DNA of 64,000 bases from Oceanihabitans sp. IOP_32 (GTDB lineage Bacteria > Bacteroidota > Bacteroidia > Flavobacteriales > Flavobacteriaceae): positions 2,363,001 to 2,427,000 of the forward strand of contig NZ_CP040813.1 of the NCBI RefSeq assembly GCF_009498295.1, given 5' to 3'. The translations under genes were made by a program, and so were the position numbers. The notes under the pieces are model-generated. The model was not told where the DNA came from. It did not search any database and was given only the letters and a program-made list of their open reading frames with translations. Of the stretch, positions 9,786-18,857 are shown in pieces. The stretch's first letter is position 1. Every line of letters begins with the position of its first letter.

Positions 9786-10406
9786 ATGAAAATCATTATT
9801 GCTGATAAATCACACAGTATTTACGCGCAAGTTATATGCGATACTATTGCAGATTCTGCAAACGTTCGTGGTACGGGTATAGCAAAACGTACACCACAAT
9901 ATGTTATGACCAAAATGGAAAACGGTAATGCCGTTATTGCCTTAGACGATAACAAGTTTGCTGGATTTTGTTACATCGAACAGTGGGGCCATGGTAAATA
10001 TGTGGCCAATTCTGGATTAATCGTTCACCCCGATTATAGGGGGCTAGGCTTAGCTAAAAAAATTAAAGATAAGATTTTTGAGCACTCTAGAACTAAGTTT
10101 CCAAATGCTAAAGTATTTAGTATTACTACGGGATTAGCGGTTATGAAATTAAATACCAATTTAGGTTATAAACCCGTCCCTTTTTCAGAACTTACAGACG
10201 ATAAAGCATTTTGGGACGGTTGTAAAACCTGTAAAAATTACGACGTGCTAACCAGAACTAACGGGAAACTTTGCCTATGTACAGGTATGTTGTACGATCC
10301 TGAAAAGGTTAAGGCTAAAGGGGTTAAGCAAGTCAAGGAAAAAACTTTTAATAGATTAAAACGTATTAAAGAAAGTTTATTCTTGAAAAAACAAAAAAAT
10401 AAATAA
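9786..10406 (+). CDS. GNAT-family acyltransferase, likely first step of the arginine pathway
   Basis: The 206-residue protein has an acetyltransferase core with acyl-CoA-binding motif VHPDYRGLGLAKKIKDKI at about residues 80-97. The C-terminal third is unusual: GCKTCKNYDVL ... KLCLCTGMLYDP holds four cysteines in a C-x2-C ... C-x-C arrangement that could bind zinc. It is the first gene of the arg operon, and no argA or argJ is present here. I infer that it acylates glutamate (acetyl- or succinyl-CoA) to start the N-acyl pathway; the exact acyl group cannot be read from the sequence. Confidence 0.75.
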   Translation: MKIIIADKSHSIYAQVICDTIADSANVRGTGIAKRTPQYVMTKMENGNAVIALDDNKFAGFCYIEQWGHGKYVANSGLIVHPDYRGLGLAKKIKDKIFEHSRTKFPNAKVFSITTGLAVMKLNTNLGYKPVPFSELTDDKAFWDGCKTCKNYDVLTRTNGKLCLCTGMLYDPEKVKAKGVKQVKEKTFNRLKRIKESLFLKKQKNK

Positions 10407-10461
10407 TTGTATAAGTTAATTTTAAACGGTAGACGAAAGCCGTAAAAACATAAGTATTCAA

Positions 10462-11637
10462 ATGAAAAAATTAGTAATAGCCTATAGTGGCGGTCTAGAT
10501 ACATCGTATTGTGCCGTTAGTTTATCGAAAGAATTTGATGTGCATGCCGTAAGTGTAAACACTGGCGGATTTACAGAACAAGAAATAAAAGACATTGAAA
10601 GTAACGCCTACAAAATGGGGGTGACCACCTATAAAAACATCGATGCCGTAAACACCTTTTACCAAAAAGTAGTGAAGTATTTAATTTTTGGGAATGTATT
10701 AAAAAATAATACTTATCCCTTATCTGTAAGTGCAGAACGTATTATTCAAGCTATTGAGATTGTAGAATATGCTAAAAGTATCGATGCAGAATATATCGCT
10801 CACGGCAGTACGGGTGCTGGAAACGACCAAGTGCGTTTCGATATGATTTTTCAAACCTTAGCACCACATATAAAAATCATAACTCCCATAAGAGATAAAA
10901 AACTAACGCGACAAGAAGAAATCGATTACCTTAAGAACAACGGTATCGATATGTCTTGGGAAAAAGCCAAATATTCGGTTAATAAAGGACTTTGGGGTAC
11001 CAGCGTGGGAGGTGAAGAAACGCTAACATCAGAAAAACCATTACCAGAAGAAGCCTACCCGTCGCAATTAAAACAAACCGACCCGCAAAAAGTGACATTA
11101 ACCTTTGTAAAGGGCGAGTTGGTGGCCTTAAACGATAAAGAAAACCAACCAGAGATTAACATAGAACTATTAAATGAGTTAGCATCGCCTTACGCTATTG
11201 GTAGAGATATTCATGTAGGCGATACTATTGTAGGTATAAAAGGTCGTGTTGGTTTTGAAGCAGCGGCTGCCTTAATTACCATAAAAGCTCACCATTTACT
11301 AGAAAAACATACGCTAACCAAATGGCAGTTACAACACAAAGAATATTTGTCTAGCTTTTACGGTATGCATTTGCACGAAGGCCAGTATTTAGATCCCGTA
11401 ATGCGAGATATTGAAGCCTTTTTGCAGAACAGCCAAAATAATGTAAGTGGCGATGTGGTGGTGACTCTAAAGCCTTATCATTTTTCTTTAGATGGCATAA
11501 ATTCTAAGCACGATTTAATGCATGCGAAGTTTGGAAGTTACGGTGAAGAAAATAAAGCGTGGACTGCCGATGATGCTAAAGGTTTTATTAAAATTCTTGG
11601 CAATCCTAATAAAATATATCAACAAGTAAATCATTAA
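10462..11637 (+). CDS. argG: Argininosuccinate synthase
   Basis: ATP-dependent joining of citrulline and aspartate, the penultimate step of arginine synthesis. The protein has 391 residues. The N-terminal PP-loop AYSGGLDTSY (residues 7-16) binds ATP; AHGSTGAGNDQVRFD and SVNKGLWGTSVGGE are family signatures for citrulline and aspartate binding. It is the second gene of the operon, 55 bases after the acyltransferase, and only 2 bases separate its stop from the argC start. Confidence 0.96.
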   Translation: MKKLVIAYSGGLDTSYCAVSLSKEFDVHAVSVNTGGFTEQEIKDIESNAYKMGVTTYKNIDAVNTFYQKVVKYLIFGNVLKNNTYPLSVSAERIIQAIEIVEYAKSIDAEYIAHGSTGAGNDQVRFDMIFQTLAPHIKIITPIRDKKLTRQEEIDYLKNNGIDMSWEKAKYSVNKGLWGTSVGGEETLTSEKPLPEEAYPSQLKQTDPQKVTLTFVKGELVALNDKENQPEINIELLNELASPYAIGRDIHVGDTIVGIKGRVGFEAAAALITIKAHHLLEKHTLTKWQLQHKEYLSSFYGMHLHEGQYLDPVMRDIEAFLQNSQNNVSGDVVVTLKPYHFSLDGINSKHDLMHAKFGSYGEENKAWTADDAKGFIKILGNPNKIYQQVNH

Positions 11638-11639
11638 TT

Positions 11640-12617
11640 ATGCTACAAGTAGGAATTATTGGAGGCGCAGGATACACGGCGGGCGAGTTGATAAGGGTGT
11701 TAATGCATCACAGCAAAGCCGAAATTAATTTTGTGTTTAGCACCTCGAACGCCGGCAACAGTATTAGCGATATTCACCAAGATTTGGTGGGGATTTTAGA
11801 TTTGAAATTTACAGATACCATCAACCCCAATATCGATGTGTTATTCTTGTGCTTAGGTCATGGTAATTCTGTAAAATTTTTAGAAAATAACAGGTTTTCA
11901 GAGGACACGAAAATTATTGATTTAGGAAACGATTTTAGATTGGAAGCCGATAAAGTTTTCAATGGAAAAACTTTTGTTTACGGTTTGCCAGAATTACAAA
12001 AAGAAGCCATTAAAAAAGCCCATTATATTGCAAACCCGGGGTGTTTTGCAACCGCCATCCAATTGGCATTATTACCATTGGCAGAAAACGGATTATTACA
12101 AAGCGATGTACACATTAATGCCGTAACGGGAGCGACTGGCGCCGGAACATCCTTATCTAAAACAACTCATTTTGCATGGCGCGACAATAATTTCTCCTAT
12201 TACAAACCTTTTACGCATCAGCATTTGGCAGAAATTAATCAATCGGTAAAACAATTGCAAAATAATTTTTCGTCAGAGCTTGTATTTATGCCTAATCGAG
12301 GTGATTTTTCAAGAGGTATTTTCGCTACGCTTTACACCCAATACAATGGCAGTTTAGAAGAGGCTAAAACACTTTTTAAGAATTTTTATAAAGATGCCAA
12401 ATATACGATCATATCAGATCGTGATATTCATTTAAAGCAAGTGGTAAACACGAATAATTGTTTAATTCATTTACATAAACACGAAAACAAATTACTCATT
12501 ACAAGTTGTATTGATAATTTATTAAAAGGGGCCTCAGGTCAAGCGGTTCAAAATATGAATTTAATGTTTGGTTTAGAAGAGACCGAAGGATTGCAGTTAA
12601 AAGCAAATTTCTTTTAA
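11640..12617 (+). CDS. argC: N-acyl-gamma-glutamyl-phosphate reductase
   Basis: NADPH-dependent reduction of N-acylglutamyl phosphate to the semialdehyde. The 325-residue protein has the N-terminal dinucleotide-binding motif GIIGGAGYTAGELIRVL and the catalytic cysteine in NPGCFATA (about residue 136). Further signature segments are GATGAGTSLSKTTHF and NRGDFSRG. ATG at 11640 lies 2 bases after the argG stop. The acyl group may be succinyl rather than acetyl, given the carbamoyltransferase encoded downstream. Confidence 0.95.
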   Translation: MLQVGIIGGAGYTAGELIRVLMHHSKAEINFVFSTSNAGNSISDIHQDLVGILDLKFTDTINPNIDVLFLCLGHGNSVKFLENNRFSEDTKIIDLGNDFRLEADKVFNGKTFVYGLPELQKEAIKKAHYIANPGCFATAIQLALLPLAENGLLQSDVHINAVTGATGAGTSLSKTTHFAWRDNNFSYYKPFTHQHLAEINQSVKQLQNNFSSELVFMPNRGDFSRGIFATLYTQYNGSLEEAKTLFKNFYKDAKYTIISDRDIHLKQVVNTNNCLIHLHKHENKLLITSCIDNLLKGASGQAVQNMNLMFGLEETEGLQLKANFF

Positions 12618-12631
12618 TAGATATGTTTTTA

Positions 12632-12698
12632 TTTCCGCAAAGACGGAAATCTCATGCCCACAGCATCAAAATTAAAGGATTCCCTCCTTCGAGGGAAT
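12632..12698. repeat. Two intergenic hairpins between argC and proC
   Basis: TTTCCG (12632-12637) pairs with CGGAAA (12644-12649). ATTCCCTC (12679-12686) pairs with GAGGGAAT (12691-12698) across a CTTC loop. The first resembles the TTTCCGC-GAAA-GCGGAAA hairpin between cysD and cysN (39793-39810), so it is probably a dispersed palindromic repeat. Neither has a T-run and both lie inside an operon. Confidence 0.65.
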
Positions 12699-12716
12699 AA
12701 CAAAAAATAAATCTAT

Positions 12717-13517
12717 ATGAAAATAGCCATTATAGGAACAGGTAACTTAGGGAAATCTATTGCGAAGGGTTTAATTACCAGCAATGCGATTACAACCCTA
12801 TATTTAACACGACGGCATTTAGAATCAATTAAAGAGTTTGAGGGTTATAAAAACGTGTATTTAACCAGTGATAATGCTGAAGCTGTGAAGCAATCAGACA
12901 TTATTATTTTCGCTGTTCAACCCGCACATTTTGAAACAATCTTACACAGTATAAAACCCTTATTAACCGAAAAACACGTGTTAATTTCTACCATTACTGG
13001 GTTTTTAACATCAAGAATGGAAAGTGTTGTTGGCGAAGACCAATTTATTATTCGTGCCATGCCCAACACGGCAATCGCTGTGGGGAAATCGATTACCTGT
13101 TTGTGCAGCAACGAAAAAGGTGCAGAGCGCATTAAAATTGCCGAAGCTATTTTTAACCGTTTGGGGACTTCCGTTAGTATTCCTGAGAACAAAATGCAAG
13201 CGGCAACCGTGGTGTGTGCAAGTGGTATTGCCTTTTGGATGCGATTAATTAGAGCGAGTACTCAGGCAGCCATTCAATTGGGTTTTGAAGCCGATATTGC
13301 TCAAGAATTAGCCATGCATACCTGCGAAGGTGCGGCTAGTTTATTAATAGCCACTGGTAATCATCCCGAGCAAGAAATTGATAAAGTAACCACGCCTAAA
13401 GGCTGTACTATTGAGGGCTTAAATGAAATGGAACATAAAGGCTTAAGTTCGTCTTTAATTCAAGGTATGATCGCCTCGTTTAATAAAATTAACACTATAA
13501 AAACAGAACAATTATGA
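12717..13517 (+). CDS. proC: Pyrroline-5-carboxylate reductase
   Basis: Reduces pyrroline-5-carboxylate to proline with NAD(P)H. The 266-residue protein starts with the Rossmann motif MKIAIIGTGNLGKSIAKGL; the FIIRAMPNTAIAVGKS segment and the C-terminal TTPKGCTIEGL signature are typical. Its place inside the arginine operon links proline and ornithine metabolism. Its 3' end overlaps argD by 4 bases (ATGA overlap), which implies translational coupling. Confidence 0.95.
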   Translation: MKIAIIGTGNLGKSIAKGLITSNAITTLYLTRRHLESIKEFEGYKNVYLTSDNAEAVKQSDIIIFAVQPAHFETILHSIKPLLTEKHVLISTITGFLTSRMESVVGEDQFIIRAMPNTAIAVGKSITCLCSNEKGAERIKIAEAIFNRLGTSVSIPENKMQAATVVCASGIAFWMRLIRASTQAAIQLGFEADIAQELAMHTCEGAASLLIATGNHPEQEIDKVTTPKGCTIEGLNEMEHKGLSSSLIQGMIASFNKINTIKTEQL

Positions 13518-14638
13518 GTTTATTTGATGTATATCCGTTGTTCGATATTACACCCGTTAAAGCAAAAGATGTTTTTGTTTACGATAAAAACGGTATAGAA
13601 TATTTAGATCTTTACGGTGGGCATGCTGTAATTTCAATTGGGCATTCGCACCCAGAATATGTGAGTTCGTTAAGCAATCAATTAAACCATATTGGGTTTT
13701 ATAGCAACTCGATACAAAACCCCTTACAGGTAGAATTGGCTCAAGACATTGAGACGCTTTCTGCTTGTAAAGATTATCAGTTGTTTTTATGTAACTCTGG
13801 AGCCGAAGCTAATGAGAATGCTTTAAAATTGGCATCCTTCCAAACAGGAAAGTCTAAAGTTATTGCTTTTAAAAATGGGTTTCACGGACGTACATCGGCA
13901 GCCGTAGCCGCGACCGATAATACTAAAATTATAGCTCCAATTAATGCGCAACAAGAAGTGGAACGTTTTGAGTTGGGTGATTTAAAAGGTGTTGAAAACG
14001 CCTTAGCAAAAAACGATGTTTGCGCCATAATTATTGAAACCATCCAAGGTATTGGAGGTTTAGATGAGGTTTCTACCGAATTTTTCAAAGGTTTAGAAAC
14101 CCTTTCTAAAAAGTATAACACCATGCTAATTGCAGACGAAATTCAATGCGGATTTGGAAGAACTGGCGATTTTTTTGCCTTTCAAAAACATGGGATAACA
14201 CCAGATATTATCTCGATGGCAAAAGGTATGGGTAACGGGTTTCCCATTGGTGGTATTTTAATTCATCCGTCTATAAAAGCCTCTTATGGCTTATTAGGAA
14301 CTACTTTTGGCGGCAACCATTTAGCCTGCGCCGCATCTTTAGCCGTTTTAAAGGTGTTGCGATGTGAAAATTTAATGGAGAATGCCAAAACAGTTTCCAA
14401 TTATTTTGCAGAAAAAGCCAAAGCAATACCACAAATAAAAGCGGTAAAAGGCAGAGGGCTCATGTTAGGATTGGAATTTGATTTTCCGATAGCCGATTTG
14501 CGAAAGGATTTAATTTATAAACATCATATCTTTACAGGAAGTGCTAAAAACCCTAATTTATTAAGAATTCTTCCGCCATTAACCATTAAAAAAGAACATG
14601 TAGATCTGTTTTTTGAAGCTCTTAAAAAAGCATTATAG
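13514..14638 (+). CDS. argD: N-acylornithine aminotransferase
   Basis: Class III PLP aminotransferase converting N-acylglutamate semialdehyde to N-acylornithine. The 374 residues include the cofactor-binding NSGAEANENALKLA, the conserved GFHGRTSAAV, ADEIQCGFGRTG with the PLP-contacting Asp, and the Schiff-base lysine in SMAKGMGNGFPIGG. It overlaps proC by 4 bases and precedes the carbamoyltransferase by 67 bases. Substrate (acetyl- versus succinyl-ornithine) is not decidable from the protein alone. Confidence 0.93.
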   Translation: MSLFDVYPLFDITPVKAKDVFVYDKNGIEYLDLYGGHAVISIGHSHPEYVSSLSNQLNHIGFYSNSIQNPLQVELAQDIETLSACKDYQLFLCNSGAEANENALKLASFQTGKSKVIAFKNGFHGRTSAAVAATDNTKIIAPINAQQEVERFELGDLKGVENALAKNDVCAIIIETIQGIGGLDEVSTEFFKGLETLSKKYNTMLIADEIQCGFGRTGDFFAFQKHGITPDIISMAKGMGNGFPIGGILIHPSIKASYGLLGTTFGGNHLACAASLAVLKVLRCENLMENAKTVSNYFAEKAKAIPQIKAVKGRGLMLGLEFDFPIADLRKDLIYKHHIFTGSAKNPNLLRILPPLTIKKEHVDLFFEALKKAL

Positions 14639-14705
14639 CTTCAGAAAAACTAAAAATTAGTGATGACAAACTAGAAGGCTTCAGTTTGATCTAAAGGCAA
14701 AACCA

Positions 14706-15650
14706 ATGAAAAAGTACACCAACATATCCGACATTAAAAACTTCTCTCAAGCCATTGAAGAGGCTATTCAGCTTAAAAAAAATCCGCTAAAGTTTTCAGC
14801 ATTAGGAAAACACAAAACATTAGGATTGTTATTCTTTAATTCGAGTTTACGCACACGATTAAGCACGCAAAAAGCAGCTCTAAATTTAGGTATGGATCCT
14901 ATAGTGATGAATGTTTCTGGTGATGCATGGGGCATTGAGTTTGAAGATGGCCGTGTGATGAATGGCTCTACTGCAGAGCATATTAAAGAAGCCGCAGCTG
15001 TGGTATCGCAATACTGCGATATTATTGCAGTTAGGGCGTTTCCAACCTTAACGGATAAAAGTAAAGACGAAAGTGAACACGTACTTAAAGCCTTTACAAA
15101 ATACGCCACAATTCCTGTTGTAAGTATGGAAAGTGCCACAGCGCATCCGTTACAAGGGTTTACTGATGCTATCACGATAACCGAGCATAAAAAAACAGCC
15201 AAACCAAAAGTTGTTTTAACGTGGGCACCGCATGTAAAAGCTTTGCCACATGCCGTAGCCAATAGCTTTATAAATGCCATGCAAAATATGGATGTCGATT
15301 TTGTAATTACACACCCTGAACATTACGATTTAAATCCTGAGATTGTTGGGCAAACCCCGGTAATGTATAATCAAGAAGACGCTTTAAAAGATGCCGATTT
15401 TGTGTATGCAAAAAATTGGAGCGCTTATCATGACTATGGTAAAATACTAAAAACAGATTTGGATTGGATGGTAACTAAAGAAAAATTAGGCGACGCTAAA
15501 TTTATGCACTGTTTACCGGTAAGACGAAATGTAGTGGTTGAAGATGCTGTTTTAGATAGTGATAATTCACTGGTAATCGAGCAGGCCAACAATAGAACGT
15601 ATGCGGCACAATGGGTTTTGAAAAGTATTTTAGAAGGTTTAAAATCGTAA
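14706..15650 (+). CDS. argF': N-acylornithine carbamoyltransferase (AOTCase/SOTCase family)
   Basis: Transfers carbamoyl to N-acylornithine instead of free ornithine. The 314-residue protein closely follows the Bacteroides succinylornithine enzyme: FFNSSLRTRLSTQKAALNLGM (carbamoyl-phosphate loop near residues 43-63), ATAHPLQGFTD and HCLPVRRN. The family's specificity position, Pro90 in the Bacteroides succinyl enzyme and Glu92 in the Xanthomonas acetyl enzyme, is Ala90 here (GCA at 14973). Loss of the Glu is associated with succinyl preference, so N-succinylornithine is the more likely substrate; that is inference. The next gene, argB, starts 1 base after the stop. Confidence 0.92.
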   Translation: MKKYTNISDIKNFSQAIEEAIQLKKNPLKFSALGKHKTLGLLFFNSSLRTRLSTQKAALNLGMDPIVMNVSGDAWGIEFEDGRVMNGSTAEHIKEAAAVVSQYCDIIAVRAFPTLTDKSKDESEHVLKAFTKYATIPVVSMESATAHPLQGFTDAITITEHKKTAKPKVVLTWAPHVKALPHAVANSFINAMQNMDVDFVITHPEHYDLNPEIVGQTPVMYNQEDALKDADFVYAKNWSAYHDYGKILKTDLDWMVTKEKLGDAKFMHCLPVRRNVVVEDAVLDSDNSLVIEQANNRTYAAQWVLKSILEGLKS

Positions 15651-15651
15651 C

Positions 15652-16428
15652 ATGCAAACACTAAAAGTTATAAAAATAGGCGGTAATATTATTGATAACG
15701 AGCAAGCGTTAGATGCTTTTATTGAAGCGTTCTCTAAAATTGAAGGCCCAAAGATTTTGGTGCATGGAGGCGGCAAATTGGCCACAAAATTAGCCGAGCA
15801 AATGGGCGTTACTGTTAAAATGGATGCTGGCAGACGCCTTACCGATGCGGTTACTCTAGATATTATTACCATGGTATATGCGGGTAAAATCAATAAAAAC
15901 CTAATTGCAAAATTACAAGCCAACAAATGCAACGCGATTGGATTTTCTGGTGCCGATGGAAATACCATTGTATCTAAAAAACGACCAATAAAAGATATTG
16001 ATTACGGTTTTGCTGGCGATGTAGTAAGGGTAAATACAGATGCATTAGAAGTATTGCTAAACAATAAAATAACGCCTGTTTTTTGTGCGATTACTCACGA
16101 TGAAAACGGTCAGCTTCTCAACACCAATGCCGATACTATTGCATCGGCATTAGCCATAGGTTTTGCTAAAATTTATCAAACCGAATTGTATTACTGTTTC
16201 GAGAAAAACGGCGTGTTGCAAGATGTAAATGATGCGGACTCTGTTATAGAAAATATCAATTCAGACAATTACAAAACACTAATTAGCGATGGCGTAATTG
16301 CAGATGGGATGTTGCCAAAGCTTAATAATTGCTTTCACGCTATAGAAAATAACGTGTATAAAGTATGTATTGGAAAACCAGAAATGCTTTTTAATTTAAA
16401 TAACAAACACACCACAATTCAAGCCTAA
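15652..16428 (+). CDS. argB: N-acylglutamate kinase
   Basis: Phosphorylates N-acylglutamate at its side chain. The 258-residue amino-acid-kinase-fold protein begins KVIKIGGNIIDN, has the substrate and phosphate loop VHGGGKLATKLAEQMG (about residues 38-53), and ends with the ISDGVIADGMLPKLNNC segment. It is the usual length for an arginine-insensitive or short form. Its stop overlaps the next start by one base (TAATG), as seen at several other junctions in this window. Confidence 0.94.
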   Translation: MQTLKVIKIGGNIIDNEQALDAFIEAFSKIEGPKILVHGGGKLATKLAEQMGVTVKMDAGRRLTDAVTLDIITMVYAGKINKNLIAKLQANKCNAIGFSGADGNTIVSKKRPIKDIDYGFAGDVVRVNTDALEVLLNNKITPVFCAITHDENGQLLNTNADTIASALAIGFAKIYQTELYYCFEKNGVLQDVNDADSVIENINSDNYKTLISDGVIADGMLPKLNNCFHAIENNVYKVCIGKPEMLFNLNNKHTTIQA

Positions 16429-17498
16429 TGGATGCTATAAAAAAATTAACAAACGACGCTATAAACTTGCTTAAAAGTCTTATTGAAACCCAATCTTTTT
16501 CTACAGAAGAAGACCAAACAGCGGCACTTATCGAGAATTGGTTGGCGGCTAAAAATATAGACTATACACGTACTAAAAATAACGTCTGGGCTATTAATAA
16601 ACATTTTGATAAAAGTAAACCAACACTGCTTTTAAACTCGCATCACGATACGGTAAAACCCAATAACGGTTATACCAAAAACCCGTTTAAAGCCATAGAA
16701 GAAAACGGTAAATTATACGGTTTGGGTAGTAATGATGCTGGGGGCTGTTTGGTGTCTTTAATCGCAACTTTCACTTATTTTTATAACCAAGAGCACTTAA
16801 AATATAATTTGGTTTTGGTCGCTTCCGCGGAAGAAGAAAACAGTGGTCCAAACGGTCTAAATAGCATGCTATCCATCATTCCGAAAGTAGATGTGGCCAT
16901 TGTGGGCGAACCCACTTTAATGCATTTAGCTGTTGCCGAAAAAGGTTTGGTGGTTTTTGATGCCGTAATAAAAGGTACGCCAAGTCATGCCGCACACCCC
17001 AACGACGATAATGCCATATATAAAGCTATACCCGTTTTAAAATGGTTTAAAGATTTTAGATTTAGAGAAACCTCTGAAGCCTTAGGCGATGTGAAAATGA
17101 CGGTGACTCAAATTAATGCTGGCGTGCAGCACAATGCCGTTCCTGCCAATGTGAAATTGGTGATTGATGTGCGTGTAAACGATAAATATTCCAATCAAGA
17201 GATTGCCGATTTATTAGTGGCAAACGCACCATGCGATAGTATTGTGCCACGAAGTTTGCGTTTAAACTCATCGTCTATTCCCATAGATCACGAGTTGGTG
17301 CAAGCGGGCATCGCTTTAGGTAGAACAACTTACGGGTCGCCAACATTATCGGATCAAGCGGTATTAAGCTGTCCGAGTTTGAAATTAGGACCGGGGGATA
17401 GCACGCGTTCGCACTCGGCAGATGAATTTATATATTTGAATGAAATTGAAGAAGGTGTGCAAATTTATATTGATTTGTTGAATAAAGTGATTATTTAA
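16428..17498 (+). CDS. argE: M20-family N-acylornithine/N-acylcitrulline deacylase
   Basis: Zinc peptidase-family hydrolase expected to remove the acyl group from N-acylcitrulline, since carbamoylation comes first in this pathway. The 356 residues show the metal-ligand segments NSHHDTVKP (about residues 70-78), GSNDAGG and ASAEEENSGPNG, plus VGEPT. The dimerisation insert contains GTPSHAAHPND. Presence of a deacylase with no argJ supports a linear pathway. It ends exactly where the repeat array begins; argH resumes 1.36 kb later. Confidence 0.85.
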   Translation: MDAIKKLTNDAINLLKSLIETQSFSTEEDQTAALIENWLAAKNIDYTRTKNNVWAINKHFDKSKPTLLLNSHHDTVKPNNGYTKNPFKAIEENGKLYGLGSNDAGGCLVSLIATFTYFYNQEHLKYNLVLVASAEEENSGPNGLNSMLSIIPKVDVAIVGEPTLMHLAVAEKGLVVFDAVIKGTPSHAAHPNDDNAIYKAIPVLKWFKDFRFRETSEALGDVKMTVTQINAGVQHNAVPANVKLVIDVRVNDKYSNQEIADLLVANAPCDSIVPRSLRLNSSSIPIDHELVQAGIALGRTTYGSPTLSDQAVLSCPSLKLGPGDSTRSHSADEFIYLNEIEEGVQIYIDLLNKVII

Positions 17499-18800
17499 CG
17501 TCATAACGAGGAGAGAAACGACGCGGTTATCTCATGATAGAGGCAGTAATAATTAAAAGATTGCCGCACTTCGTTCGCAATGACGGTATTAATCAAAAGA
17601 TTGCCGCACTGCGTTCGCAATGACGGTATTAATTAAAAGATTGCTGCACTACGCTCGCAATGACGGTTATAAATAGAGCTGTTAGCTAACGTCATAACGA
17701 GGAGAGAAACGACGTGGTTATCTCATGATAGAGGCAGTAATAATTAAAAGATTGCCGCACTTCGTTCGCAATGACGGTATTAATCAAAAGATTGCCGCAC
17801 TGCGTTCGCAATGACGGTAATGAATAGAGCTGTTAGCTAACGTCATAACGAGGAGAGAAGCGACGTGGTTATCTCATGATATTAGCAGTAATAATTAAAA
17901 GATTGCTGCACTACGTTCGCAATGACGGTATTAATTAAAAGATTGCTGCACTACGCTCGCAATGACGGTTATAAATAGAGTTATTAGCTAACGTCATAAC
18001 GAGGAGAGAAACGACGCGGTTATCTCATGATAGAGGCAGTAATAATTAAAAGATTGCTGCACTGCGTTCGCAATGACGGTATTGATTAAAAGATTGCCGC
18101 ACTACGTTCGCAATGACGGTTATGAATAGAGCTGTTAGCTAACGTCATAACGAGGAGAGAAGCGACGTGGTTATCTCATGATATTAGCAGTAATAATTAA
18201 AAGATTGCTGCACTACGTTCGCAATGACGGTATTAATTAAAAGATTGTCGCACTGCGTTCGCAATGACGGTTATGAATAGAGAGCTGTTAGCTAACGTCA
18301 TAACGAGGAGAGAAACGACGTGGTTATCTCATGATAGAGGCAGTAATAATTAAAAGATTGCCGCACTTCGTTCGCAATGACGGTATTAATTAAAAGATTG
18401 CCGCACTACGTTCGCAATGACGGTTATGAATAGAGCTGTTAGCTAACGTCATAACGAGGAGAGAAACGACGTGGTTATCTTATGATATTAGCAGTAATAA
18501 TTAAAAGATTGCTGCACTACGTTCGCAATGACGGTATTAATTAAAAGATTGCTGCACTACGTTCGCAATGACGGTTATGAATAGAGCTGTTAGCTAACGT
18601 CATAACGAGGAGAGAAACGACGTGGTTATCTCATGATAGAGGCAGTAATAATTAAAAGATTGCCGCACTGCGTTCGCAATGACGGTAATGAATAGAGCTG
18701 TTAGCTAACGTCATAACGAGGAGAGAAGCGACGTGGTTATCTCATGATAGTAGCAGTAATTATCAAAAGATTGCTGCACTACGTTCGCAATGACGGTTAC
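17499..18800. repeat. Nested tandem repeat array inside the arginine operon (9 units, 17 submodules)
   Basis: Unit starts (CGTCATAACGAGGAG) fall at 17499, 17690, 17841, 17992, 18143, 18296, 18447, 18598 and 18709. Spacings are 191, 151, 151, 151, 153, 151, 151 and 111 bases, i.e. 71 + 40n with n of 3, 2 or 1 (one unit has a 2-base insertion). Each unit has one A element (GTCATAACGAGGAG...GGTTATCT) and one to three B submodules of 40 bases (AGATTGC...TTCGCAATGAC). B read on the opposite strand is GTCATTGCGAA...GCAATCT, the same motif as A inverted. Apparent reading frames through it are repeat artefacts. Confidence 0.93.
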
Positions 18801-18857
18801 AAACAAACGAATCAACAGATTAACAAATCAACACATAAACAAATAAACTTTTACAAA

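Noticed and set aside
17499-18800. CRISPR array
   Set aside because: Repeats are not separated by unique spacers; the intervening sequence repeats too, and no cas gene is present.
18744-18857. N-terminal extension of argH into the repeat array
   Set aside because: The 38 residues are encoded by repeat sequence; ATG 18858 gives the family's normal N-terminus.
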